A stretch of DNA of 64,000 nt, from NCBI RefSeq assembly GCF_019263705.2, contig NZ_JADQDK010000001.1, forward strand, positions 930,001 to 994,000, given 5' to 3'. The notes below the pieces were generated by a model. That model worked only from the letters and a program-made list of their open reading frames with translations, was not told the DNA's origin and ran no database searches. The translations under genes were made by a program, and so were the position numbers. This DNA comes from Pseudonocardia abyssalis. Its GTDB lineage: Bacteria > Actinomycetota > Actinomycetes > Mycobacteriales > Pseudonocardiaceae. Positions 8,704-17,684 of the stretch are shown here, piece after piece (position 1 is the stretch's first letter; every line of letters begins with the position of its first letter).

Positions 8704-9399
8704 ATGGCCCGCCTCGACTACGCCGAGCTCAACAGCACCGTCCGCTACACGATGTGGTCGGTGTTCCGCGCCGAACCCGGCCGCCTCGGCGACGACCGCA
8801 CGGAGTCCGCCGCGCAGGCCGCGGAGTTCCTCGACGGGCTGGAGGCGAAGGGCGTCACCGTCCGCGGCGTCTACGACCTCGCGGGCATGCGCGCCGACGC
8901 CGACTACATGGTCTGGTGGCACGCCGACAACGTCGAGGCACTGCAGGGCGCCTACGCCGACCTGCGCCGCAGCACCGCGCTCGGCCGGGCGAGCACCCCG
9001 GTCTGGAGCCAGGTCGCGCTGCACCGGCCCGCGGAGTTCAACAAGAGCCACATCCCCGCGTTCGTGGCGGGGGAGGAGCCCAAGGGCTACGTCTGCGTCT
9101 ACCCGTTCGTCCGGTCGATCGACTGGTACCTGCTCCCCGACGACGAGCGCCGCACCATGCTCGCGGACCACGGCAAGGCTGCCCGCGGCTACGCCGACGT
9201 CCGGGCCAATACCGTGCCCGCGTTCGCTCTCGGCGACTACGAGTGGATCCTCGCATTCGAGTGCGACGCACTGGACCGGATCGTCGACCTCATGCGCGAC
9301 CTGCGCGCCACCGAGGCCCGACGCCACGTCCGCGAGGAGATCCCGTTCTACACCGGCCCCCGGGTGCGGGTCGAAGCCCTCGTCAACGCGTTGCCGTAG
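8704..9399 (+). CDS. hemQ: coproheme decarboxylase (chlorite-dismutase-like HemQ/ChdC)
   Basis: Decarboxylates two propionates of coproheme to give haem b, the last step of the coproporphyrin pathway; homologue of Rv2676c. The 231 aa show the dimeric alpha-beta-barrel family features: [33 protein letters not shown], the catalytic-Tyr segment [15 protein letters not shown] and the proximal-His region [16 protein letters not shown] short gap separates it from hemY. CACCAT lies 6 nt before the ATG and could serve as a -10, so it may have its own leaderless promoter besides read-through. Confidence 0.95.
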   Translation: MARLDYAELNSTVRYTMWSVFRAEPGRLGDDRTESAAQAAEFLDGLEAKGVTVRGVYDLAGMRADADYMVWWHADNVEALQGAYADLRRSTALGRASTPVWSQVALHRPAEFNKSHIPAFVAGEEPKGYVCVYPFVRSIDWYLLPDDERRTMLADHGKAARGYADVRANTVPAFALGDYEWILAFECDALDRIVDLMRDLRATEARRHVREEIPFYTGPRVRVEALVNALP

Positions 9400-9634
9400 C
9401 GCGGGACCACTCCTGCGTCCGGCGCGGTGCCTGCGGGAGCACCTGCCGTTCCACGCGGTGAGCGAGGGGCTGCGCGGTCCGGGCCGGGGCCGGCTCGGAC
9501 GTGCGCTGCCGCGGGAGGGGCACCACGGGGGTGGGTCGGCGCCGGGGCAGGTCGAGGAGGAGCGGCACGATCGCCATCACCGCGAGCAGTGCCACACCAC
9601 CCGCGGAGCCGAGCACGGTCACGAGGTTCGTCAT
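9383..9634 (-). CDS. small single-pass membrane protein, function unknown
   Basis: An 83-aa protein with one N-terminal hydrophobic helix (about residues 5-28, [20 protein letters not shown]) and a Pro/Arg-rich, basic cytoplasmic tail. I recognise no family. It overlaps the 3' end of hemQ by 17 nt on the opposite strand and is divergent from the acetyl-CoA synthetase gene. The start has no strong ribosome-binding site. Support comes mainly from the coherent topology and the gap it fills, so it could be a chance frame. Confidence 0.5.
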   Translation of the reverse strand: MTNLVTVLGSAGGVALLAVMAIVPLLLDLPRRRPTPVVPLPRQRTSEPAPARTAQPLAHRVERQVLPQAPRRTQEWSRATATR

Positions 9635-9731
9635 GGCTGCAGCGTCCGCGCGGAACCCGTGAGAAACCTCGGCCGGAGGTACTGATCACCTGAGAGCCCT
9701 CCGCCGAAAGTACGGTGGCACGCTGGTCCCG

Positions 9732-11639
9732 GTGAGCATCCCGCCCCCCACCGCCCTCGCCGCCACCGCGAACGTCCAGGCGGACGTCTACGCCGAGGCC
9801 GCCGCCGACCCGGAGGCGTTCTGGCTGCGGCAGGCGCGGCGCCTGGAGTGGGAGCGCGTTCCGGAGCAGGCCTACGACGGCAGCGCGTTCCCGACCGTCA
9901 CCTGGTTCGCCGACGGCACGCTCAACGTCGCCCGCAACTGCGTCGACCGGCACGTCGAGGCCGGGCTGGGGGAGAAGGCCGCGCTGCTGTGGGAGGGCGA
10001 GCCGGGCGACGAGCGCCGGGTCACCTACGCCGAACTGCAGGTCGAGGTGGCCCGCTGCGCACACGCGCTCACCGCGCTCGGCGTCGGCCGGGGCGACGTG
10101 GTGGTCGTCTACCTGCCGGTGCTGGTGGAGACGGTCGTCGTGATGCTGGCGTGCGCCCGGATCGGCGCGGTCCACTCGATGGTCTTCGGCGGGTTCTCCG
10201 CCGGCGCGCTGCGGTTCCGGGTCACCGACGGGAGGGCGAAGCTGCTGGTCACCACGGACGGGCAGTACCGCCGGGGCAGGGCCGTGCCGGTGAAACCGAA
10301 CGCCGACGCCGCCGTCGACGGGGTCGACTCGATCGAGCATGTGCTCGTCGTCCGGCGCACCGGCGGCGACGTCGAGTGGACCGACGGGCGCGACGTCTGG
10401 TGGCACGACGTCGTCGACGGGCAGCCGGGCGTGCACGAGGCCGAGGCGTTCCCCGCCGAGACCTCGCTCATGCTGATCTACACCTCGGGCACGACCGGCA
10501 CACCCAAGGGCCTGCTGCACACCATGGGTGGCTACCTCACGCAGGCGTCCTGGACGGCGTGGGCCTGCTTCGACCACAAGCCCGACGACGTCTACTGGTG
10601 CACCGCCGACCTCGCCTGGGTCACCGCGCACACCTACGAGGTCTACGGGCCGCTGTCCAACGGCGTCACGCAGGTGATCTACGAGGGCACCCCGGACACC
10701 CCCGGACCGGGCCGGCACTTCGCGATCATCGCGAAGCACGGCGTCACCGTCTACTACACCGCTCCGACGCTGGTCCGGACGTACATGAAGTGGGGGCCGG
10801 AGGTTCCCGGCCGCCACGACCTGTCGTCGCTTCGGCTGCTGGGGTCCGTCGGCGAGGCGATCAACCCCGAGGCGTGGCGCTGGTTCCACGGCGTGATCGG
10901 TGGCGGGCGGTGCCCGGTCGTCGACACGTGGTGGCAGTCGGAGACCGGGGCCGCCGTCGTGGCGCCGCTGCCCGGGGTGACCGCGCTCGAGCCCGGCTCG
11001 GCCACCCACGCGCTGCCCGGGATGTCGGTGCGGGTCGTCGACGAGGACGGCCGCACCTGCGATCCCGACGAGGGCGGCCTGCTGGTCATCGACCGCGCCG
11101 GCCCCGGGATGGCCCGCACCGTCTGGGGCGACCCGGAGCGGTTCGTGGCGAGCTACTACGCGAAGTTCGCCGAGCAGGGCTGGTACCTCGCGGGCGACGG
11201 CGCCCGGATCGACACGGGAGGCTACGTCTGGCTGCAGGGCCGCGTCGACGACGTGATGAACGTGTCCGGGCACCGCCTCAGCTCGATCGAGCTGGAGTCG
11301 GCGCTGGTCAGTCACCCCCGGGTCGCGGAGGCCGGGGTGGTCGGGGCGCCGGACGACACCACCGGACAGGCCGTGGTCGCCTTCGTCGTCACCGCGGGGG
11401 AGGCGACGCCGGGAGAGGACCTCGGCGCCGAACCGCGTGCCCACGTCGGCCGCGAGCTCGGGCCCGTCGCGCGGCCGCGGGAGGTGATCGTCGTCGACGA
11501 GCTGCCCAAGACCCGCTCCGGCAAGATCATGCGTCGGCTGCTGCTCGACGTCACCGCGGGCCGGGAGCCGGGGGACACCACGTCACTGGTCGACCCCGAC
11601 GCGTTCGCGACCCTCGCCTCGGACTTCCGGGCGCGTTGA
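9732..11639 (+). CDS. acs: acetyl-CoA synthetase (AMP-forming)
   Basis: Activates acetate (or a short acid) to acyl-CoA via an acyl-adenylate. All ANL-superfamily motifs are present over 635 aa: P-loop YTSGTTGTPKG, YWCTADLAWVTAHTYEVYGP, DTWWQSETG, the hinge/adenylate motif GWYLAGDGARID, GRVDDVMNVSGHRLSSIELE and the C-terminal PKTRSGKIMRRLL whose Lys is the known acetylation target. Leaderless-type GTG start, with no ribosome-binding site. It could re-use acetate made by the phosphoketolase-acetate kinase pair encoded elsewhere in the window, though substrate choice cannot be read from sequence alone. Confidence 0.93.
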   Translation: MSIPPPTALAATANVQADVYAEAAADPEAFWLRQARRLEWERVPEQAYDGSAFPTVTWFADGTLNVARNCVDRHVEAGLGEKAALLWEGEPGDERRVTYAELQVEVARCAHALTALGVGRGDVVVVYLPVLVETVVVMLACARIGAVHSMVFGGFSAGALRFRVTDGRAKLLVTTDGQYRRGRAVPVKPNADAAVDGVDSIEHVLVVRRTGGDVEWTDGRDVWWHDVVDGQPGVHEAEAFPAETSLMLIYTSGTTGTPKGLLHTMGGYLTQASWTAWACFDHKPDDVYWCTADLAWVTAHTYEVYGPLSNGVTQVIYEGTPDTPGPGRHFAIIAKHGVTVYYTAPTLVRTYMKWGPEVPGRHDLSSLRLLGSVGEAINPEAWRWFHGVIGGGRCPVVDTWWQSETGAAVVAPLPGVTALEPGSATHALPGMSVRVVDEDGRTCDPDEGGLLVIDRAGPGMARTVWGDPERFVASYYAKFAEQGWYLAGDGARIDTGGYVWLQGRVDDVMNVSGHRLSSIELESALVSHPRVAEAGVVGAPDDTTGQAVVAFVVTAGEATPGEDLGAEPRAHVGRELGPVARPREVIVVDELPKTRSGKIMRRLLLDVTAGREPGDTTSLVDPDAFATLASDFRAR

Positions 11640-11776
11640 CCGCCGCCCCACCATCCCAGCCCTACGTACATCCCGACCAGCGCGATGCCCGGCCCGATCA
11701 CGGCCTGCGGCGTCAGCGCCTCGCCGAGGATCGGCACCGCACCGAGCGCGACGGTGGCGGGGACGAGGTTGGCAGG
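11640..11776 (-). pseudogene. remnant of an EamA/DMT-family transporter
   Basis: The minus strand encodes a short piece typical of the C-terminal half of EamA (drug/metabolite) permeases: LVPATVALGAVPILGEALTP followed by QAVIGPGIALVGMYVGLGWW. No start or upstream membrane helices are present and the frame runs on antisense into acs, so only the 3' fragment survives. It lies between the convergent acs and msrB genes. Confidence 0.5.
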
Positions 11777-11829
11777 GCGCTGACGTGGACGGTGCAGACC
11801 TTCCGCAGCGGCACGAACATCGCCGGACC

Positions 11830-12261
11830 TCAGGCGCCCGGCTGCTTCTCCTCGAGACGCAGCGAGATCGAGTTGATGCAGTAGCGCAGGTCGGTGGGGG
11901 TGCCGTAACCCTCGCCCTCGAAGACGTGGCCGAGGTGGCTCTTGCACGTGGCGCAGACGACCTCGACGCGCTTCATGCCCATCGACCAGTCGGTGCGCTC
12001 GATCACGGCCGCACCCGCGAGAGGGGTGTAGAACGACGGCCAGCCGCAGTGCGACTCGAACTTGGTGTCGCTGCGGAACAGCTCGGCGCCGCACGCGCGG
12101 CAGGCGTAGACGCCCTCGGTCTTCGTGTCGGTGTACTCCCCGACGAAGGGGCGCTCGGTGCCCGCCTGGCGCAGCACCTGGTACTCGGCCGGGGTGAGCT
12201 GTTCGCGCCACTCGGCATCGGACTTGACGACCTTGGCGGCGGGCTCGGTGTCGGGATCCAT
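11830..12261 (-). CDS. msrB: peptide-methionine (R)-S-oxide reductase
   Basis: Reduces methionine-R-sulfoxide in oxidised proteins (143 aa, homologue of Rv2674). Two CxxC pairs form the structural zinc site (CRACGAELF and CATCKSHLGH). HCGWPSFY and the resolving region RYCINSISLRL with the catalytic Cys are intact. The ATG start opens MDPDTEPAAKVVKSDAEWR, a normal N-terminus. It is downstream of a small membrane protein on the same strand. Its location near the haem genes and the ribD-like gene matches mycobacterial gene order. Confidence 0.96.
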   Translation of the reverse strand: MDPDTEPAAKVVKSDAEWREQLTPAEYQVLRQAGTERPFVGEYTDTKTEGVYACRACGAELFRSDTKFESHCGWPSFYTPLAGAAVIERTDWSMGMKRVEVVCATCKSHLGHVFEGEGYGTPTDLRYCINSISLRLEEKQPGA

Positions 12262-12320
12262 GCGCTCCAGGCTACGTCCGGACCCTGACAGCGCGCCGCG
12301 GATCCGCGAGAACAGGGTCC

Positions 12321-12617
12321 TCACAGCCACGTCGTCACCACGAACACGAACGCCTCCCACACCAGGAACGCGGCGACGGCGAGCAGCAGCCCGACGACGA
12401 GCACGGCCCCCCAGCGGCGGCTGCCCTCGGCCCGGTTGGCGGAGTCGGCGAAGTGGCTCACCCCGTCCAGGTAGCCCTCGACGGTGAACGCGGGGCGCTG
12501 TCGCTGCATCCGGTCGAGGTGCTCGGCGAAGGCCCGGGCCTCGGGATCGGCGGGGTCGAGCCCGAGCAGCTCGTCGTCGAACCGGTCGGAACGGTCCGGG
12601 CGGTGGAGTTCGGGCAC
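12321..12617 (-). CDS. small C-terminally anchored membrane protein
   Basis: A 98-aa protein of unknown function. The N-terminal ~70 residues are polar and acidic (RFDDELLGLDPADPEARAF). A single hydrophobic helix sits at the C-terminus (about residues 73-95, WGAVLVVGLLLAVAAFLVWE), so it is probably tail-anchored with the soluble part in the cytosol. GTG start selected because a TACCCT hexamer ends 6 nt upstream and there is no ribosome-binding site. Divergent from the ligase-associated polymerase gene. Confidence 0.75.
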   Translation of the reverse strand: MPELHRPDRSDRFDDELLGLDPADPEARAFAEHLDRMQRQRPAFTVEGYLDGVSHFADSANRAEGSRRWGAVLVVGLLLAVAAFLVWEAFVFVVTTWL

Positions 12618-12649
12618 GGGAGCAGGGTAGCGGAGTAGCGTGCCGCAGC
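12618..12649. promoter_or_regulatory. compact divergent leaderless promoter pair
   Basis: Minus-strand -10 TACCCT (12629-12624) lies 6 nt from the GTG at 12617. Plus-strand -10 TAGCGT (12636-12641) lies 8 nt from the GTG at 12650. The whole intergenic space is 32 bp, so both start sites coincide with or abut the start codons. Confidence 0.6.
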
Positions 12650-13687
12650 GTGGCGTCCAAGACACCGGTCGAGCTGCTCTCCGTCGGCGGCAGAGAGGTG
12701 CGCCTGACCAGCGGAGACAAGGTGTACTTCCCCGAGCCGGGGATCACCAAGCGCGAGGTCGTGCACTACTACCTCGCCGTCGCCGAGCCGCTGCTGCGGG
12801 TGCTGTTCGAGCGGCCGACGAACCTCAAACGCTTCCCCGACGGCGTCGACGGCGAGCCGTTCTACGGCAAGCGCCTGCCCAAGGGTGCCCCCGACTACGC
12901 GGAGACGGCCCGGGTGACGTTCCCGAGCGGCCGCACCGCGGAGTCGCTGTGCCCCACCGAGGCTGCGGTGCTGCTGTGGGCCGCCAACATGGGCACCTTC
13001 GACTTCCACCCCTGGCCGGTCCGCCGCGCCGACACCGACCGGCCCGACGAGCTGCGCATCGACCTCGACCCCCAGCCGGGCACCGACTTCGCCGACGCCC
13101 GCACCGTCGCCGCCGCGCTGCACGAGGTGCTCGACGAGGCCGGGCTCGTGGGCTGGCCGAAGACCTCCGGCGGGCGCGGCGTCCACGTGTTCGCCCGGAT
13201 CCGCCCGGAGTGGGACTTCATCGACGTCCGCCACGCCGTCATCGCGATCGCCCGGCGGGTGTGCGACCGGCTTCCCGATCAGGCCACCGTGGCGTGGTGG
13301 AAGGAGGAGCGCGGCGAGCGGGTGTTCCTCGACTACAACCAGGCCGCGCGCGACCGCACCGTCGCGTCGGCGTGGTCGGTGCGCGGGCGTCCGCGGGCGA
13401 CGGTCTCGATGCCGCTGACCTGGGAGCAGCTGCCCGACGTCGAGCCGGAGGATTTCGACGTGCGCACGGTGCCGGGCCTGCTCGCCGAGCGCGGCGACCC
13501 CCACGAGGGGATGGACGCCGCGGTGGGCGGGATCGAGGTCGCACTCGACTGGTACGGCGTTGACCAGCGGGAACGCGGCCTGGGGGAGCTGCCCTACCCG
13601 CCCGAGTACCCGAAGATGCCGGGCGAGCCGACGCGGGTGCAACCCAGTCGGGCGAAGGCGCCGGCGGAGGATGTTGCACCGTCGTGA
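12650..13687 (+). CDS. LigD-type primase-polymerase (archaeo-eukaryotic primase fold)
   Basis: Stand-alone polymerase domain related to LigD-Pol/PolD of the non-homologous end-joining system (345 aa), which fills gaps and extends ends, often with ribonucleotides. Visible are NLKRFPDGVDGEPFYGKRLP, the metal-binding DxD (LRIDLDPQPG), SGGRGVHVF, the second-site Asp in VFLDYNQAARDRT and SMPLTWEQL. No ligase or nuclease domain is fused and no Ku gene is adjacent, so it resembles the separate actinobacterial LigD-Pol-like proteins. GTG start with a -10 directly upstream. Confidence 0.92.
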   Translation: MASKTPVELLSVGGREVRLTSGDKVYFPEPGITKREVVHYYLAVAEPLLRVLFERPTNLKRFPDGVDGEPFYGKRLPKGAPDYAETARVTFPSGRTAESLCPTEAAVLLWAANMGTFDFHPWPVRRADTDRPDELRIDLDPQPGTDFADARTVAAALHEVLDEAGLVGWPKTSGGRGVHVFARIRPEWDFIDVRHAVIAIARRVCDRLPDQATVAWWKEERGERVFLDYNQAARDRTVASAWSVRGRPRATVSMPLTWEQLPDVEPEDFDVRTVPGLLAERGDPHEGMDAAVGGIEVALDWYGVDQRERGLGELPYPPEYPKMPGEPTRVQPSRAKAPAEDVAPS

Positions 13688-13874
13688 CCTCGGGTGCGCG
13701 CCCCACCCCACATGCGCACCATCTCACTCTCGAGCGCTCACGCCTCTTCCGATGGGTCACGACACGCCGGGCGACGTACACCCGGATGGACGTATTCGCG
13801 ATACCTCCGCGACACACGGTCGTTGAACCCGGTGACGACAGGCCACTGGGGCCGGATCGGACGGGGGGTGCACG

Positions 13875-15386
13875 ATGTCGAGTACTCCGATGACGGAGAT
13901 CGGTAGCGGCCGAAGGGCCGGGGGGTACGGGCAGGACGTGCCGCCCGCCTGGCCCGACCACGACCCGGCCCGCGACGGGTACGAGCTGCTCTCGCACGGC
14001 GAGTCCGCCCCGCCGGACGCCGCGCTGCGCCGCCAGGCCGCCGAGGCCAACGCCCGGGCCGCCGAGGCCGCGGCCGCAGCGGCCGCCGCCGACGCGAAGG
14101 CCGCGATCGAGCTCGCCGCCCGGGCCGCCGCCGCCGCCGACGCCGCGGCCCAGGCCGCCGTGCAGGCCGACGCCGCCGTCCGCGCCGCGGCCGCCGCCGA
14201 GGCGTTGCCGGCGTTCGCCCCGCCGCTCGACGCCCGCCCGCCGTTCCCCGGCGCCGCTCACGCCGCTCACTCCGCGCCGCAGGCGCCCCGCCACGGTGCC
14301 CCCGACGGCCCCCGCCACGGGGACCCGTCGGGCAACGCGGTGTCCGAGACCGACGTGCTGGGGCGCGTGCCCTCGCCGCGTCCGATCCCGTCCCGCCGCG
14401 TCGACACCGACGGCACCGGGACGGCGCCCGGGGGTGGCCGGGCGGCCCGGCGCCGCGCCGCGGCCGCCGAGACGACCGTGTTCGACGTCCCGAGCTACGA
14501 CGTCCCGAGCTACGGCGACGCGGCCTACGGCGACGCGGCCTACGGCGACGCGGCCTACGGCGACGCGGCGTACGGCGACGCGGCGTACGGCGACGCGGCG
14601 TACGGCGACGCGGCGTACGGCGACGCGGCGTACGGCGACGCGGCGTACGGCGACGCGGCGTACGGCGACGCGGCCTACGACGACGCGGCCTACGACGACC
14701 GGGCCTACGACGACGGTCCCGGCGAGCCGGTGACCGAGCTGGTCGACACCCGGGCCACGGGCGAGCAGCCGACCGCGCTGGTCGCCACCGGCGGCCGTCG
14801 CCGGGCCCGCCCCGCCGACGACGACCTCGTCGACAGCGGCATCGACGTCCTCCCCGGAGCGGGCGAGGACGATGAGGCGCCCGCCGACGCCGTCTCCGAG
14901 ACGGGTGGCCGTCGCGCCGCCCGCCGGGCCGCCGGGAAGCGCCGCGGCCTGTTCCGTCGCCGCTGGCCCCTGCTGGCGGCGGGTGTCGTCGTCGGGGTGA
15001 TCGGGTTGACCGGGATCGTCCTGCTGAACAGCGGCGACGCCGCCCCGCAGCCGACGGCCGTGGTCGAGTCCGCCCCGGTGGTGCCGGAGCTGCCGACCGC
15101 CTCCGACGCCTCCGACGGGCAGGACGAGGCGGCCGGCCCGAGCCAGGGTGACCCGCTCTCCGATCGCGGCAGCACGTTCCTGAGCGCGCTGCGCGAGGCC
15201 GGGGTGCCCACCAGCCGGGGCGGGGCCGCGGAGACCGAGGCCGCCGAGCTGGTCTGCGGGGAGCTCGCCGACGGCGTCGACGAGGCCCGGATCGCCCGCG
15301 CGCTGCCGGCCTCGCTGCCGACGGTGACCCGTGCGCAGGCGGCCGACCTGGTGGAGATCGCCAAGGAGAACTACTGCACCAGCTGA
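13875..15386 (+). CDS. repeat-bearing membrane protein with C-terminal DUF732 domain
   Basis: A 503-aa protein, probably type II membrane. An Ala-rich helical stretch covers about residues 55-110. Residues ~213-281 are eleven YGDAA pentapeptides followed by YDDAA/YDDRA variants. A basic segment (RRAARRAAGKRRGLFRRR) precedes one transmembrane helix at ~365-385. Outside the membrane is a DUF732-like domain (FLSALREAGVPT, then two Cys in LVCGEL and ENYCTS), known mostly from mycobacterial and related secreted proteins. Function unknown. ATG start with a G-rich ribosome-binding site. A 187-bp gap without a visible gene separates it from the polymerase gene. Confidence 0.85.
   Translation: MSSTPMTEIGSGRRAGGYGQDVPPAWPDHDPARDGYELLSHGESAPPDAALRRQAAEANARAAEAAAAAAAADAKAAIELAARAAAAADAAAQAAVQADAAVRAAAAAEALPAFAPPLDARPPFPGAAHAAHSAPQAPRHGAPDGPRHGDPSGNAVSETDVLGRVPSPRPIPSRRVDTDGTGTAPGGGRAARRRAAAAETTVFDVPSYDVPSYGDAAYGDAAYGDAAYGDAAYGDAAYGDAAYGDAAYGDAAYGDAAYGDAAYGDAAYDDAAYDDRAYDDGPGEPVTELVDTRATGEQPTALVATGGRRRARPADDDLVDSGIDVLPGAGEDDEAPADAVSETGGRRAARRAAGKRRGLFRRRWPLLAAGVVVGVIGLTGIVLLNSGDAAPQPTAVVESAPVVPELPTASDASDGQDEAAGPSQGDPLSDRGSTFLSALREAGVPTSRGGAAETEAAELVCGELADGVDEARIARALPASLPTVTRAQAADLVEIAKENYCTS
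14511..14717 (+). repeat. 15-bp coding tandem repeat (YGDAA)n
   Basis: Eleven near-identical copies of a 15-mer of the type TACGGCGACGCGGCN (14511-14675), then two TACGACGAC variants and a partial copy. Copies differ almost only at one wobble base (gcc in the first ones, gcg in the middle), a pattern left by recent unequal exchange or slippage. Confidence 0.95.
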
Positions 15387-15390
15387 TCCC

Positions 15391-16962
15391 TCACGGCGGG
15401 CAGAGCGTGCCCGCCGCCGGGAGCAGCCCGTCGACGAGCAGGGTGTCCACCGCCGTCCGGACGCACGGCGTGCGGGGGTAGGCGCCCGTCCCGGCCCCCT
15501 GCCAGCTGACGAACGCGCCGGTCGTGAACTGCTCGGAGATCCTCCGTGCCGCCTCGGCCGGGTACCGCGGGTCGCCTGCGGTGCCCACGACGAGTACCTG
15601 GGGCAGCGTCTCGGCGGGGGCCGGTGCCGCCCGCGCCGTCCCGGCCGGCCACGGCGCGCAGGCCAGCAGGCCGAGTGCGAGGGTGCCGCCGAACAGCGGG
15701 TGGTCGGTGCGCAGGGTGGTCGCGAGCTCGCTGACCTCCGGTGGGGAGAGCCGCGTGGGGTCGTCGTTGCAGGTGGTGGCCAACGTCGCGTCGAACCCTC
15801 CGGTCGGCCCGGTCAGCGGGTCGAGCAGGCCGAGCAGAGCCGTCGGGTCGCCCGTGGCCGCGGTGGCGAGCGCGCCGGACAGTGCGGGCCACTCGTCGGG
15901 GCGGGCCAGGACGGTGAGCACCGTGAGCAGTGCCGCGCCCGCGGTGAGCCGTCGCCCGTCGGCAGCGGCCAGCGGACGCGAGCGCAGGGCGTCGGCGAGT
16001 GCGGTCACGGCCTCGCGCGGGTCGGCCCCGAGCGGGCAGGCGCCGCCCCCGGTGCAGGCCAGCGCGAACGCGTCGAACGCGGCGTCGACCGACGCCGCGC
16101 GGGCGGTGCTGCGGTCCGGCTCGGTGGCGGCGGCGTCGGGTGGCCCGTCGAGGACGAGCCGGCCGACCCCGCCGGGCGCGGTCCGGGCCCAGGTGTCGAG
16201 CGCGCCCGCCCCGTCACCCGTGCCGACCGCGGAGAGGCGGGCGACGCCGAGCCGGACCCGCAGCTGCTCGACGTCGGCGGCCGTCGCGGAGCTGCGGAGG
16301 CCCCCCAGCCCGGAGGGCAGCGTGAGGTTGCAGTCCTGCACCACGGATCGGGCCCGCTCCAGCAGCGGGGCGAGGTCGCCCTCCGAGGTGGCGGCGGGGT
16401 CGGCGTCGACGAGTGCGGCGCGCGCGGCGGGGTCGGCGCAGTCGATGCGATCCACTCCCGCCCCACGCCGGTCGAGACCGATCACGGTGTACGTCTCGAG
16501 CACGGCGGGGGAGACGCGGGCGGCGACGGCGAGGGCGTGACCTGCCGTCGGGCCGGTCGCGCTGTCGCCGACGGCGAGCAGCGGGGGACCGTCGAGCGGG
16601 CCGCCGGCCGGACCGATCCGCACGACGCCGAGCAGCACGCTGCCCTGCTCGGGGCGGTCCGGGTCGGCCGGGACCGGCAGTTCCCCGCACTCGACGCGCA
16701 GCGCCCGGTCGGCGGGGACGGCGACGTCGTACGAGGCGAACGCGTCCGAGGTGCAGTCGGCGAAGGGGATCGAGGTGTCCTGCGCCTGCAGCGGTGGCAT
16801 CGCGGGGACCGACGGACCTGGGCTCGCGGCGGGTGCGGCGGGGAGCCCGTCCTGCCCGCGCACCGCCACCGGGGGACGCTGCGACGGACCGACCGTGCAC
16901 CCGGCCAGCAGGGCGGACAGACACAACAGCCCCGCGACGACGCGGCGTGGATTCCCGATCAT
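15391..16962 (-). CDS. lipoprotein related to S33 tripeptidyl aminopeptidases, active-site degenerate
   Basis: Secreted lipoprotein of 523 aa: signal peptide with lipobox LLAGC (Cys22). The alpha/beta-hydrolase body contains the family landmarks YTVIGLDRRGAGVDRIDC, a paired-Cys lid, VLVVGTAGDPRYP (acid Asp kept) and the C-terminal Cys-rich tail VDGLLPAAGTLC. The nucleophile elbow, normally GxSxG, reads GTGDG, and the His of the usual GAGH motif is Thr (GAGTG). Two triad residues are therefore missing and it is unlikely to be a hydrolase. A binding or scaffold role is possible. Convergent with the DUF732 gene. Confidence 0.85.
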   Translation of the reverse strand: MIGNPRRVVAGLLCLSALLAGCTVGPSQRPPVAVRGQDGLPAAPAASPGPSVPAMPPLQAQDTSIPFADCTSDAFASYDVAVPADRALRVECGELPVPADPDRPEQGSVLLGVVRIGPAGGPLDGPPLLAVGDSATGPTAGHALAVAARVSPAVLETYTVIGLDRRGAGVDRIDCADPAARAALVDADPAATSEGDLAPLLERARSVVQDCNLTLPSGLGGLRSSATAADVEQLRVRLGVARLSAVGTGDGAGALDTWARTAPGGVGRLVLDGPPDAAATEPDRSTARAASVDAAFDAFALACTGGGACPLGADPREAVTALADALRSRPLAAADGRRLTAGAALLTVLTVLARPDEWPALSGALATAATGDPTALLGLLDPLTGPTGGFDATLATTCNDDPTRLSPPEVSELATTLRTDHPLFGGTLALGLLACAPWPAGTARAAPAPAETLPQVLVVGTAGDPRYPAEAARRISEQFTTGAFVSWQGAGTGAYPRTPCVRTAVDTLLVDGLLPAAGTLCPP

Positions 16963-17027
16963 GACCGGGGCAGCGTGTCGCAGGGCCGGTGTGGCAGGGG
17001 TGAAGGCCGCAGCGGTGACGGTGGGTC

Positions 17028-17684
17028 TCAGGCGACCCGGGGGCCACTGGTGGGCTGGTCGAGCTCGAGCCGGACCGCCACCGGGAGGGCGGCGATCCCG
17101 AGCGAGGAGCGGGCCGAGGCCAGGACCTGGCCGTGCAGCTTCTCCAGCACGTCGCGGACGTCGGCGTCGTCGGAGAGCCAGACCCAGACGCGCAGCGCCG
17201 GGGCGTCCTCGGTCCCGACCATGCGTGCCTTCGCCCGGCCGACGCCGGGGAGCTCGGCGGCCTGCGCGGCGAGCGCGTCGGCGGCCGCGGAGGAGCTGAC
17301 GGTGATCGCCGTCGCCGGGCCGCGGTCGATGACCAGGTCCGGCTTGCGCTCCGGGCGCAGCGAGCGCGCGGCCCAGGACAGGCCGAGCACGAGCAGCAGG
17401 AGGCCGACGAGGATCGCGACGATCCGGGCGATCAGCGGCTGGGCACGCAGCAGGTCGACGACCATCGGGTCGAGCAGCGGGCGCCCGCCCCGGTCGGTCC
17501 CGAACACGCCGTAGCCCAGCAGCGCCACCAGCACCCCGACGGCGAGCACGACGGTGCCCAGCAGCACCAGCAGGGACCGGTCCCCGCCCGAGGACCGGGC
17601 GACGGCCGACCTCGAGCGGCGCTTGAGCGCACCCGAGGCCGGCGCGGGCGGCGGATCGGCCGGCTTCTCCATCGAGACGGTCAT
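17028..17684 (-). CDS. amaP: AmaP-like alkaline shock response membrane anchor
   Basis: Last gene of the Asp23 operon, 218 aa. A Pro- and Arg-rich cytoplasmic N-terminus precedes two transmembrane helices (about 37-58 and 84-105), then an Asp23-like cytoplasmic domain (SSSAAADALAAQAAELPGVG ... ALRVWVWLSDDADVRDVLEK). In firmicutes AmaP tethers Asp23 to the membrane; the same role is inferred here. ATG overlaps the stop of the preceding gene by 4 nt and is followed in frame by a second ATG. Confidence 0.85.
   Translation of the reverse strand: MTVSMEKPADPPPAPASGALKRRSRSAVARSSGGDRSLLVLLGTVVLAVGVLVALLGYGVFGTDRGGRPLLDPMVVDLLRAQPLIARIVAILVGLLLLVLGLSWAARSLRPERKPDLVIDRGPATAITVSSSAAADALAAQAAELPGVGRAKARMVGTEDAPALRVWVWLSDDADVRDVLEKLHGQVLASARSSLGIAALPVAVRLELDQPTSGPRVA

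Noticed and set aside
12650..13687. Complete LigD DNA ligase
   Set aside because: Only the primase-polymerase domain is present; ligase motif KxDG and the nuclease domain are absent.
14511..14717. CRISPR-like array
   Set aside because: Units are 15 bp, contiguous and in frame (YGDAA); there are no spacers or cas genes.
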